Shown in pieces: positions 1 to 6,482 of a stretch of 8,387 nt of DNA. A program made the position numbers and the translations under genes. Origin of the DNA: JABDNZ01 sp050049805 (GTDB lineage Bacteria > Gemmatimonadota > Gemmatimonadetes > Longimicrobiales > Gaopeijiaceae); the NCBI GenBank assembly GCA_050049805.1, contig JASFVN010000198.1, positions 1 through 8,387 on the forward strand. Reading direction: 5' to 3'. The notes below the pieces were generated by a model. That model searched no databases, was not told where the DNA came from, and worked only from the letters and a program-made list of their open reading frames with translations. Numbering within the stretch: position 1 is the first letter of the stretch; the number at the start of each line of letters is the position of its first letter.

Positions 1-73
1 CTGCTCGCTCTCCAGGCCCGATCCGTTTGCCGGGCCAAACCCCGACGTTCCTCCGTTTGACCTTCTTTCCCAT
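1..73 (-). CDS. 5' end of a gene running off the left edge; possibly succinylglutamate desuccinylase/aspartoacylase family
   Basis: An ATG at 73-71 overlaps the RimK stop codon by one base (TGATG) and opens a frame with no stop to the window edge, giving 24 codons. A GGAGAG ribosome-binding site at 87-82 lies 8 nt upstream of this ATG, which is good evidence of real translation. The visible peptide is basic and then reads V-W-P-G-K-R-I-G-P-G-E-R-A. The G-x-x-I-x-P-G-E-R pattern resembles the start of succinylglutamate desuccinylase/aspartoacylase-type (M14-like) zinc hydrolases, and I recall such genes often sitting beside RimK and its zinc protease. The product call is an inference from very little sequence; only the existence of a coupled downstream gene is well supported. 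Confidence 0.5.
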   Translation of the reverse strand, partial: MGKKVKRRNVGVWPGKRIGPGERA

Positions 74-1275
74 CAGGCTGGCTCTCCGCTGGTCCTGATC
101 TCGGTCTTCAATCGTTTTACCTTTGGCCGCTTTCGGGCCCGGCGCGCCGGAACCAGGTCCCGCATGGTCTCCAACTTCCCGAAGCAAAGGAGGCGGTCAT
201 CGACCTCGAGCACTCGGGATCCTTTGGGATTGGGGATCACGGTGTGACCCCGGTGAAGTGTCAGGACGACGATATCCTTCTCCCGCAGGTCCGAGTCCTG
301 AATGGTCTGCCCGATCAAATTGGATCCCTCACCCAGGTGGAGCTCGGTGACCCCGTAGCTGGCGCTCACCGACAGCCGCTGCCGTACATCCAGCTCCGGA
401 AAACTCACCTGCCCCACCATGAAGTCGATGATCGCCCCAGCCACGTCCAGCTTCGTGGCGCCCTCGATTCCCTCCAGGCCCGGTGAAGAGTTCACCTCCA
501 TGACCTGGGGGCCGCGCTTCCCCTCCAGCATGTCCACACCGGCCACCTTCAGTCCCATGATCTGGGCCGCTCGCACAGCCGTGCCCGCGTAGGCCTCGTC
601 CAGCTCGACGGCTTCGGCCAGGCCACCCCGGTGAACGTTGCTTCGGAAGTCTCCCCCCTGGGCAGTCCTGCGCATAGCGGCAATCACCCGGTCGCCCACC
701 ACGAAGGCCCGGATATCCCTTCCCGAGCTTTCGCCCACGAACTTCTGGATCAAGACGTTCTGTTTTGTACTCTGAAGAGTTTCGATGATGGCCTCCGCCA
801 CTTTCACCGAATCGGCCAGAATCACCCCCACTCCCTGCGTCCCTTCCAGGAGCTTGATGATGACGGGAGCTCCGCCTACCCGTTCGATGGCCGGAAGCAC
901 GTCCTGTTTTCTCCGAACGAAAGCGGTCTGCGGGATCCCGATGTCGTGGCGACTCAGGATCTGGAGAGCCCTGAGCTTGTCCCGGGAGTTCGCGATGCCG
1001 TGAGCCGGGTTGGGCGTGTAGACGTCCATCTGCTCGAACTGCCGAACCACGGCGGTTCCGTAGTAGGTGATGGACGCTCCGATCCGAGGCAGAATGGCGT
1101 CATAATCGCTCAGGTGCTTTCCGCCGTAGTAGAGGTCCGGGGCTCCGTGCTCCACCTCGATTGAAAACTTCAGGGTGTCCAGGACCTTCACGTTGTGGCC
1201 CCGGGATACGGCAGCCTCCCGAAGCCGGCGGGTGCTGTAGGCCCGAGGGGATCTGGAAAGGATGGCGAGTTTCAT
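73..1275 (-). CDS. rimK: RimK-type alpha-L-glutamate ligase (ribosomal protein S6 modification) with a fused C-terminal TrkA-C/RCK_C-like domain
   Basis: RimK adds glutamates to the C-terminus of ribosomal protein S6 in the cytoplasm, using ATP. This protein is 400 aa. Residues 1-290 follow E. coli RimK closely: M-K-L-A-I-L-S-R at the start, P-R-I-G at 63-66, N-S-R-D-K-L-R at 96-102, the ATP-grasp lysine region K-L-L-E-G-T-Q-G at 141-148, R-S-N-V-H-R-G-G at 211-218, D248, and metal-ligand region M-E-V-N-S-S-P-G-L-E-G-I-E at 259-271. E. coli RimK is about 300 aa. The extra part holds a TrkA-C/RCK_C-like fold at about 308-376, with G-Q-T-I-x-D-S-D-L-R-E-K-D, P-N-P-K-G-S-R and D-D-R-L-L-C-F-G, then a Lys/Arg-rich tail. 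The ATG at 1275 is chosen over a longer frame because it matches the RimK N-terminus, overlaps the upstream stop as ATGA, and has GAGGA 10 nt upstream. Confidence 0.93.
   Translation of the reverse strand: MKLAILSRSPRAYSTRRLREAAVSRGHNVKVLDTLKFSIEVEHGAPDLYYGGKHLSDYDAILPRIGASITYYGTAVVRQFEQMDVYTPNPAHGIANSRDKLRALQILSRHDIGIPQTAFVRRKQDVLPAIERVGGAPVIIKLLEGTQGVGVILADSVKVAEAIIETLQSTKQNVLIQKFVGESSGRDIRAFVVGDRVIAAMRRTAQGGDFRSNVHRGGLAEAVELDEAYAGTAVRAAQIMGLKVAGVDMLEGKRGPQVMEVNSSPGLEGIEGATKLDVAGAIIDFMVGQVSFPELDVRQRLSVSASYGVTELHLGEGSNLIGQTIQDSDLREKDIVVLTLHRGHTVIPNPKGSRVLEVDDRLLCFGKLETMRDLVPARRARKRPKVKRLKTEIRTSGEPA
82..87 (-). promoter_or_regulatory. Ribosome-binding site for the left-edge gene
   Basis: GGAGAG on the minus strand, inside the last codons of rimK, 8 nt before the ATG at 73. 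It is the main support for a new gene starting on the RimK stop codon. Confidence 0.5.
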
Positions 1276-1775
1276 TGGCCTTTTTTCCTCATTGAACCGG
1301 GTCGTTTCTTCCTGATCCGCTTTCCGCCGAGAAAGGAGCGGCCGGGATCCACCGCGAACCGGCCCCGAATGGCCTGGCGGCCCAGGAGCATCCGAAACCC
1401 CATGGCGTCCCGACGGGTGAGGGTCACCTCGATGGGCCACCGTTGCCCCATGAGCTCCACCACTGTTTGAACCACGGGACGGAGCTCCGCCTTACCCCCC
1501 GAGTCCCGGACCCGGCGGCGGGCGAGGAGGGGTAATTCCACCTGGATTGCCGGTTGGGCCCGTTTCTGTTCGGGATGGACCACGAATCTGACGTAGGGCG
1601 TGCCGTTCTTCTCCAGCTCCTTGAGCCCAAAGGCGTGGAGGGAGGAGGTCCTGGCACCGGTATCGACCTTTACTTTGATGGTGTCCACTCCCAGATCGGG
1701 AAGCCGGACCCACTCCCGCCACCCGATGGTGGGCTTGGGAGAGGGGGACTTCTTTTTCCGGTCAAGGTAGGTCAT
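1272..1775 (-). CDS. rimB: RimB-type retropepsin-like ATP-dependent zinc protease family protein (PF05618)
   Basis: A 167-aa protein with the family signature D-T-G-A-R-T-S-S-L-H-A at residues 38-48. The Asp-Thr-Gly is the retropepsin-type active-site motif. Later elements also fit the family: M-L-L-G-R at 129-133 and the conserved F-A-V-D-P segment at 140-144. In Pseudomonas, RimB is encoded with RimK and opposes or tunes S6 glutamylation. The gene ends in a 4-nt ATGA overlap with rimK, so the two are probably co-translated. The ATG at 1775 is preferred. An upstream TTG at 1844 would add 23 residues unlike the family, and its purine-rich AAGAGG abuts the TTG with no spacer. No clear ribosome-binding site precedes 1775, so the exact start is uncertain. 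The C-terminus is rich in Lys/Arg. Family assignment is strong; the exact activity here is inferred. Confidence 0.87.
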   Translation of the reverse strand: MTYLDRKKKSPSPKPTIGWREWVRLPDLGVDTIKVKVDTGARTSSLHAFGLKELEKNGTPYVRFVVHPEQKRAQPAIQVELPLLARRRVRDSGGKAELRPVVQTVVELMGQRWPIEVTLTRRDAMGFRMLLGRQAIRGRFAVDPGRSFLGGKRIRKKRPGSMRKKGQ

Positions 1776-1857
1776 GTGTCGGCTCGATGGGTCCGGGAGC
1801 GGGTGGAGCGGAGCTTCGATAAGGACAAAGTCTCGCGTATCCAACCTCTTACGGCAA

Positions 1858-1872
1858 CAGCGTTGAACGCTG
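1858..1872. promoter_or_regulatory. 15-nt palindrome, candidate operator
   Basis: CAGCGTTGAACGCTG is a perfect 7-bp inverted repeat around a single G. It lies in the intergenic region between the divergent rimB and M20 genes and ends one base before the -35 box of the rightward promoter. A dimeric repressor or activator bound here could act on that promoter and perhaps on the leftward cluster. No regulator gene is in the window and I do not recognise the site as belonging to a named family. Confidence 0.45.
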
Positions 1873-1873
1873 A

Positions 1874-1902
1874 TTGCGACCCGGGTTTGGGGCCGCTACA
1901 AT
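1874..1902 (+). promoter_or_regulatory. Candidate sigma70-type promoter for the M20-abgT-GGT-MCD operon
   Basis: The -35 box TTGCGA (1874-1879; 4 of 6 consensus) and the -10 box TACAAT (1897-1902; 5 of 6) are separated by the optimal 17 nt. Transcription would begin near 1908-1910, leaving about a 60-nt leader before the ATG at 1970. The -35 overlaps the TTG that would start a longer M20 frame, which argues against that longer start. A comparably good leftward promoter for the rim genes was not found; only weak matches occur between 1780 and 1900. Confidence 0.5.
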
Positions 1903-1969
1903 CGCCATCGCCTCCTCCGTCTCCTGCGACTTGGAGAACTGCGCGAAACCTCATCAGGCAGACACAAGC

Positions 1970-3163
1970 ATGCTCCAGGAAGAAGCCCGCTCCAGAACCC
2001 TGACCTTCGTCCAGGATCATGCCGACGAGCAACTCCAGTTCATCATCGATCTGAGCCGCCAAAACAGCTTCTCCTACAACAAAGCCGGAACCGATGAGGT
2101 TGCCCGGATGGTCCTGGATCGAATCGGCGGCGTCCTTCCCGTCCATCGTGTGGTCAAACAAGCAGACGTGGGGGACCTGCATCTCTTGAGCACGGTGGAC
2201 CGGGGGAAATCCATCTTCCTCCTATGCCACCTCGACACCGTTTTCCCTCCGGACCACCCCTTCAAAGAGGTCAGGGTGGAGGGAGACCGGCTTCACGGCC
2301 CCGGGGCGGGGGACATGAAGGCGGGCGTTGCCACGGCGGTCTTCTCGGTCCTGGCCCTGGCAGACGCGGGGGTCCTGGATCGAATCCCCATCACGGTCGT
2401 CCTGGGGCCCGACGAGGAGATCGGAGCCGTCCGCTCACGGCCGGTCTACGAGAAGGAGCGCAACAACGCTCTGGCCTGTCTGGTGGTGGAGGGAGCCGGA
2501 GTGAACCGAGAGATCGTTGTATCGAGGAATGGAAAGATCGGGGCCAGGGTCGATTGCCGGGGAAGGGACCAGCACGTGGGTGCAGTGGATCTTCAGAAGG
2601 CCAGCGCGATCCTCGAACTGGCCCATAAGACCATCGGGTTGGAGGCGTTGAACGGGGAGATCCCAGGGGTCCGGGTGAATGTGGGAAGGGTGGAAGGGGG
2701 GCTTGGTCCTGCTACCATCTCCGCTGAAGCACATGCGCTGATCGACGTCCGTTGGGACGATCAGGCGGTGAGAGACGAGTTGGTCCAGCGCATCGGAGAG
2801 GTGGTGGCAAGAGAAGACCTCCCCGGGTGTCGCTCCGAGATCACCATCATGAACGAGCGCAGCGCCTGGCCGTTGACGGAGGGAACCCAGCGACTGGCGG
2901 ACCTCATCAAGGGAGTCAGTGGCGAGTTGGGGTTTCCGATTCAGCAAGAGCACCGCATGGGCACCTCCGATTCCAACTTCTTCGGCTGCGCCAGAGTACC
3001 CACGGTGGACGGCCTCGGACCCATCTGCAAGGGCTATCATACTCCTGAGGAGTTCGTCTACATCTCCTCCATCGTCGAGAGAACGGCACTGCTGACAGCA
3101 TCCCTTCTGGCGATGTCGGAGATCGGGGAATGGAGTGCCTTCGGCCAGTCGGAGGAGGCATGA
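1970..3163 (+). CDS. M20 family zinc metallopeptidase (ArgE/CPG2, glutamate carboxypeptidase type)
   Basis: A 397-aa cytoplasmic amidohydrolase or carboxypeptidase with the full di-zinc M20 ligand set: C-H-L-D-T-V-F with H87 and D89, G-A-G-D-M-K-A-G with the bridging D115, D-E-E at 148-150 (general base E149, ligand E150), E174 in V-V-E-G-A-G, and H357 in G-Y-H-T-P-E-E. The lid/dimerisation domain lies roughly at 185-300. The closest named pattern is carboxypeptidase G2, which removes C-terminal glutamate from folates and p-aminobenzoyl-glutamate, and AbgA/AbgB-like amidases. The immediate AbgT neighbour fits that substrate class. The ATG at 1970 is chosen because the upstream TTG at 1874 lies inside the promoter -35 box and adds 32 residues unlike the family. 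The ribosome-binding site is weak. No signal peptide is visible. The real substrate (PABA-Glu, other N-acyl-glutamate, or a dipeptide) is not decided by sequence. Confidence 0.92.
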   Translation: MLQEEARSRTLTFVQDHADEQLQFIIDLSRQNSFSYNKAGTDEVARMVLDRIGGVLPVHRVVKQADVGDLHLLSTVDRGKSIFLLCHLDTVFPPDHPFKEVRVEGDRLHGPGAGDMKAGVATAVFSVLALADAGVLDRIPITVVLGPDEEIGAVRSRPVYEKERNNALACLVVEGAGVNREIVVSRNGKIGARVDCRGRDQHVGAVDLQKASAILELAHKTIGLEALNGEIPGVRVNVGRVEGGLGPATISAEAHALIDVRWDDQAVRDELVQRIGEVVAREDLPGCRSEITIMNERSAWPLTEGTQRLADLIKGVSGELGFPIQQEHRMGTSDSNFFGCARVPTVDGLGPICKGYHTPEEFVYISSIVERTALLTASLLAMSEIGEWSAFGQSEEA

Positions 3164-4776
3164 GGAAAGGAAAGACCGGGATGGACGAGGCCGGAACTTC
3201 CGTCGGCGGCGCATCCCCACCCACCAAAGGCTTTTTCCCCAGGTTCATCCGGGCAGCCGAACGAATAGGAAACGTCCTTCCTCACCCCTTCACCGTTTTC
3301 GTCATCCTCATCGGCGTGGTGGTGGGTGCGTCCGTGCTCCTGGCTCAACTCGGCGTGGCGGTCTCCTACGTCACCATCGATTCCGAGACCGGTGAGGAGG
3401 TCACGAATCTGGTTCGGGTCCTGAGCCTGGCCCAGAAGCCCATCATCCAGGCCACCATGCGGGATTTTGTGAACATCTACGCCACGTTCACGCCGGTGGG
3501 CTTCGTCATCATCATGATTCTGGGTGTGAGCATTGCCGAGCAGACCGGTTTTTTCTCCGCCATCATCCGGACCATCGTCCAACGCACTCCGCCTATCCTC
3601 ATCACCTTCGTAATCGCCCTGGTCGGGATCTGCGCCAACGTGGCTTCCGATGCCGGCATCATCATCGCGCCCACCCTGGGCGGGGCAATCTTCCTTGCTT
3701 TGGGGCGCCACCCGGTGGCGGGAGTCTGCGCCGGCTACGTGGCGGCCTACGGTGGGTTCTCAGCCAACATCTTTCCAGCCGGAACCGACGTGGTTCTGGC
3801 CGGGATCACCCGGTCCGCCGTGAGCCACTTCGCCGTGGATGCCGCCGTCCATCCGCTGATGGACTGGTACTGCATGATGGGATCCACCCTGGTCCTGGCC
3901 ACGGTGGTGACCATCATCACCGAGAAGGTCATCGTTCCGTATCTGGGCGACTACCGTCCCCCCGGAGATTTCGTGGCCCAGTCTCCGGAGGAGTTCGCTT
4001 TGGATGCCGACGAGAAGCGTGGCCTTCTGGCGGCGGGCCTGGCCACTGTGGCATTCCTGGTGGCTCTTCTCTTCTTCACCGTCCCTGAGAACGCCCTTCT
4101 AAGGAACGACGAGGGCCAGCTCCTTCCCCGCTCGCCCCTCATCTCGGGCATCATCGCCATCCTCTTCGTCTACTTCGTATTGGTGGGGATCGCCTACGGC
4201 CTCGCGGCGAAGAAGCTGAAGTCGGAAAGGGACGTGCCCAGGATGATGCAGAGAGGACTGGCCGGCGTGGCCAGTTTTCTGGTTGTCTGCCTTCCGGCCT
4301 CCCTTTTCATACACCTCTTCCAGGAGAGCAATCTCACAGCCGTCATCGCCGTGAGGGGAGCCGACCTGATCCGAGGCCTGGACGTAGGCATGGTCCCCAC
4401 GATCCTGATGTTCGCTCTCTTCTGCGCGGCCCTGAACGTGTTCATCACCAGCGGGTTTACGAAGTGGTTGATCCTGGCCCCCATTTTCATTCCTCTCTTC
4501 TACCAATTGGACGTGAGCCCGGCCACGACTCAGATGGCCTACAGGATCGGGGACTCCACCACCAATATCATCTCACCGGTGTCGGCCTACCTGCCCTTCC
4601 TCCTGGGGTTGTTGGAGAAGTATCGAAACGAAGACCAGGACGTGGGCATCGGGTCGGCCATGGCGCTCATGCTTCCCTACTCCATGACCTTATCCGTGGT
4701 GTGGATCGCATACCTGGGGATCTGGCTCCTTCTGGGGTTTGATCCGGGTCCTGGTGTCACCCTCTTCCTGGATTGA
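3160..4776 (+). CDS. abgT: AbgT family transporter (p-aminobenzoyl-glutamate transporter type)
   Basis: A 538-aa polytopic inner-membrane protein. Family hallmarks are A-E-R-I-G-N-x-L-P-H-P near residues 33-43, N-V-A-S-D-A-G-I-I-I-A-P-T-L-G-G at 160-175, the T-K-W-L-I-L-A-P-I-F-I-P segment near 434-445, and R-I-G-D-S-T-T-N-I-I-S-P at 462-473. D164, R462 and P473 probably correspond to residues shown to matter in the homologue MtrF; this is from memory. Multiple hydrophobic segments span the length. AbgT imports p-aminobenzoyl-glutamate in E. coli, while YdaH and MtrF are reported to export sulfonamides, so direction is not certain. The ATG at 3160 overlaps the M20 stop as ATGA and has GGAGG at 3151-3155 just upstream. 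In-frame ATGs at 3130 (GGAG at 3118-3121) and 3181 are alternatives. Confidence 0.92.
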   Translation: MRKGKTGMDEAGTSVGGASPPTKGFFPRFIRAAERIGNVLPHPFTVFVILIGVVVGASVLLAQLGVAVSYVTIDSETGEEVTNLVRVLSLAQKPIIQATMRDFVNIYATFTPVGFVIIMILGVSIAEQTGFFSAIIRTIVQRTPPILITFVIALVGICANVASDAGIIIAPTLGGAIFLALGRHPVAGVCAGYVAAYGGFSANIFPAGTDVVLAGITRSAVSHFAVDAAVHPLMDWYCMMGSTLVLATVVTIITEKVIVPYLGDYRPPGDFVAQSPEEFALDADEKRGLLAAGLATVAFLVALLFFTVPENALLRNDEGQLLPRSPLISGIIAILFVYFVLVGIAYGLAAKKLKSERDVPRMMQRGLAGVASFLVVCLPASLFIHLFQESNLTAVIAVRGADLIRGLDVGMVPTILMFALFCAALNVFITSGFTKWLILAPIFIPLFYQLDVSPATTQMAYRIGDSTTNIISPVSAYLPFLLGLLEKYRNEDQDVGIGSAMALMLPYSMTLSVVWIAYLGIWLLLGFDPGPGVTLFLD

Positions 4777-4783
4777 CGGCGAT

Positions 4784-6481
4784 ATGGCGCGAATGACAAT
4801 GAGGGCCCTTTCGGCTCAGTGGCTGCTTGCGGTAGTGGGGTTCGGTCTTCTTGCAGGGTGCGACTCCCGGGCCGAGACGGACCGGGAATCGCCTGGAACC
4901 ACCTCGGGTGTTTCAGCTGAAACGTCCGGCGGCCCGGGGGCGGCGGAAATGCCCGGTGACGCCGGTGCGACGCTGGATCCCGGCCACCGTCTCGCCCAGG
5001 GCACCGAGTTCATGGTGGCGGCTCCGACGCCAGAAGCCATGGAGGCCGGGCGGGTGGTCCTGGAGAACGGGGGTAACGCCGTGGACGCCGCTGCAGCCAC
5101 CGCTATCGCCCTCTGGGTCACGGACCCCCTCATGTCCAGCGTAGGGGGGCGTGCCCAGATCCTGATCCGGCTGGCGGATGGGACGGTGGTGGGGATCGAC
5201 GGAGCTACCCAGGCGCCCCTTCGAGTGGACGAACCGGCGGAGTTGGGTCACGGATACGGTACTGCTCCCATCCCGGGAGCCCCGGCGGCCCTGGAAGAAA
5301 TGCTCAAGGACTACGGGACCCTTCCCCTGGCTCAGGTCATGGAACCGGCCATCCGGCTGGCGGAGGAGGGATTCGTCGTAAAGAGCGACGTACACGAGTA
5401 CCTCAGGACCTACGAAGACCGCCTCTCACTCTACTCGGGTACTCGCACGCACTTCTTCAAGCCCGATGGATCGCTCTATTCAGAGGGTGACACCCTCCGA
5501 CAGCCGGCTCTGGCCACGACGCTGAGAGCCATGGCGGAGGCAGGCACCGACGCCCTGTACCGTGGCCCCCTGGCCGACGCCATCGTGGCGGACATGGAAG
5601 AGCATGGGGGGCTTGTCCAACATGACGACCTGGACCAATACCGTCCCCTGGTGGGAGAGGTGGTCCGTGGGGAGTATCGGGGCCATGAGATCGTAGCCCG
5701 GGGCGGGAACTGCGACGGGGCCTCTGTCATCCAGATGCTTCAGATGCTGGAACACTTCGACCTGGGGGCCTATGACCCCAAGGACCCGGAGTACGTCCAC
5801 ATTCTCGCTCAGACTCTCCACGTCGGCCAAGGGGATGAGCACGTGCCCGACTCCGTCCAGGTTTCCGCAGACCACGCTGCCAGCCGGGTTCGGGAGATCG
5901 ACCTCGCTGGCGTCCTCCCCCCGGGGACCCAGGGAAGCCCCGACGGCGACACCAACCACCTTTCGGTGGTGGACGGTGAGGGGAACGCGGTGGCCATCAC
6001 CCAATCCATAGGCCCCAACTTCGGGTCGAAGGTCGTGAATCCGGCGCTGGGGTTCTTTTACGCCTACAGCTACGACATGAACGACGATCCGGTCCCCTTC
6101 CAGCGGGAAAAGACCAGCCAGTCACCCACCATGATTCTGGAGGACGGAGGACCGTTCCTCGTGCTGGGCTCGGCTGGAAGCAGCCGCATACCCGGATCCA
6201 TCGTCCGGACGGCTGTGAACGTCATCGACCATGGGCTGTCTCTCTGGGACGCCGTGGAGGCGCCGCGCTGGTTCATTGCCGATGGGGAGCTTCGGATCGA
6301 GTCCGACGAGTTCTCGGCGGAGGCCCTGGATGGTCTGAGAGGCCTGGGGTACGTGCTCCAGGAGTATGAGGGGAGGGACGGATACTTCGCCCGGGTTCAT
6401 GCGGTGATGGCGGACCAGAGGGCCGGCCTTCTCTGGGGCGCCAGCGACCCCAGGGATCTGGGTGCGGCAGGAGGGCGATGA
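4784..6481 (+). CDS. Gamma-glutamyltranspeptidase-like Ntn hydrolase, predicted lipoprotein
   Basis: A 565-aa protein with a lipoprotein signal: basic start, hydrophobic core and lipobox L-A-G-C with the lipidated C26, followed by a Ser/Gly/Glu-rich tether to about residue 65. The GGT fold follows, with G-N-A-V-D-A-A near 97-103. The catalytic Thr is T390 in D-T-N-H-L-S-V-V-D, where self-cleavage would make large and small subunits. Q-S-P-T at 446-449, G-S-A-G-S-S-R-I at 463-470 and G-A-S-D-P-R at 553-558 also fit the family. Against E. coli GGT, Arg114 in F-R-E-x-A-P becomes A141 in D-G-A-T-Q-A-P, and Asn411 becomes G410, so the gamma-glutamyl pocket looks altered. It may be a hydrolase for another acyl-amide. 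It starts 7 nt after abgT. The start is uncertain: there is no good ribosome-binding site, and ATGs at 4793 and 4799 would keep the lipobox. Confidence 0.88.
   Translation: MARMTMRALSAQWLLAVVGFGLLAGCDSRAETDRESPGTTSGVSAETSGGPGAAEMPGDAGATLDPGHRLAQGTEFMVAAPTPEAMEAGRVVLENGGNAVDAAAATAIALWVTDPLMSSVGGRAQILIRLADGTVVGIDGATQAPLRVDEPAELGHGYGTAPIPGAPAALEEMLKDYGTLPLAQVMEPAIRLAEEGFVVKSDVHEYLRTYEDRLSLYSGTRTHFFKPDGSLYSEGDTLRQPALATTLRAMAEAGTDALYRGPLADAIVADMEEHGGLVQHDDLDQYRPLVGEVVRGEYRGHEIVARGGNCDGASVIQMLQMLEHFDLGAYDPKDPEYVHILAQTLHVGQGDEHVPDSVQVSADHAASRVREIDLAGVLPPGTQGSPDGDTNHLSVVDGEGNAVAITQSIGPNFGSKVVNPALGFFYAYSYDMNDDPVPFQREKTSQSPTMILEDGGPFLVLGSAGSSRIPGSIVRTAVNVIDHGLSLWDAVEAPRWFIADGELRIESDEFSAEALDGLRGLGYVLQEYEGRDGYFARVHAVMADQRAGLLWGASDPRDLGAAGGR
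6469..6474 (+). promoter_or_regulatory. Ribosome-binding site setting the GTG start of malonyl-CoA decarboxylase
   Basis: A perfect AGGAGG inside the last codons of the GGT-like gene lies 8 nt before GTG at 6483. An earlier in-frame GTG at 6462 lies upstream of this motif and has no comparable site, so 6483 is preferred. Confidence 0.65.
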
Positions 6482-6482
6482 A

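Noticed and set aside
1276..1440. N-terminal extension of RimK starting at 1440
   Set aside because: The extra 55 residues lie wholly inside rimB in another frame, and RimK proteins begin at the M-K-L-A-I-L-S-R of the internal ATG.
1776..1844. TTG start adding 23 residues to the RimB-type protease
   Set aside because: The purine-rich AAGAGG sits directly against the TTG with no spacing, and the extra residues lie outside the family domain.
1801..1850. Leftward promoter TTGGAT-N17-TATCGA for the rim genes
   Set aside because: Only three of six bases match consensus in each box, so it is no better than chance in this region.
1874..1969. TTG start adding 32 residues to the M20 peptidase
   Set aside because: The TTG is part of the -35 box, there is no ribosome-binding site, and the added residues do not resemble M20 N-termini.
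2435..3220. Long minus-strand open frame opposite the M20 gene (261 codons)
   Set aside because: It has no recognisable domain and is explained by GC-rich codon bias on the strand opposite a clear gene.
3058..3711. Minus-strand open frame opposite abgT, rich in Asp and His
   Set aside because: Its odd composition is the antisense of hydrophobic codons of the transporter; no family pattern is visible.
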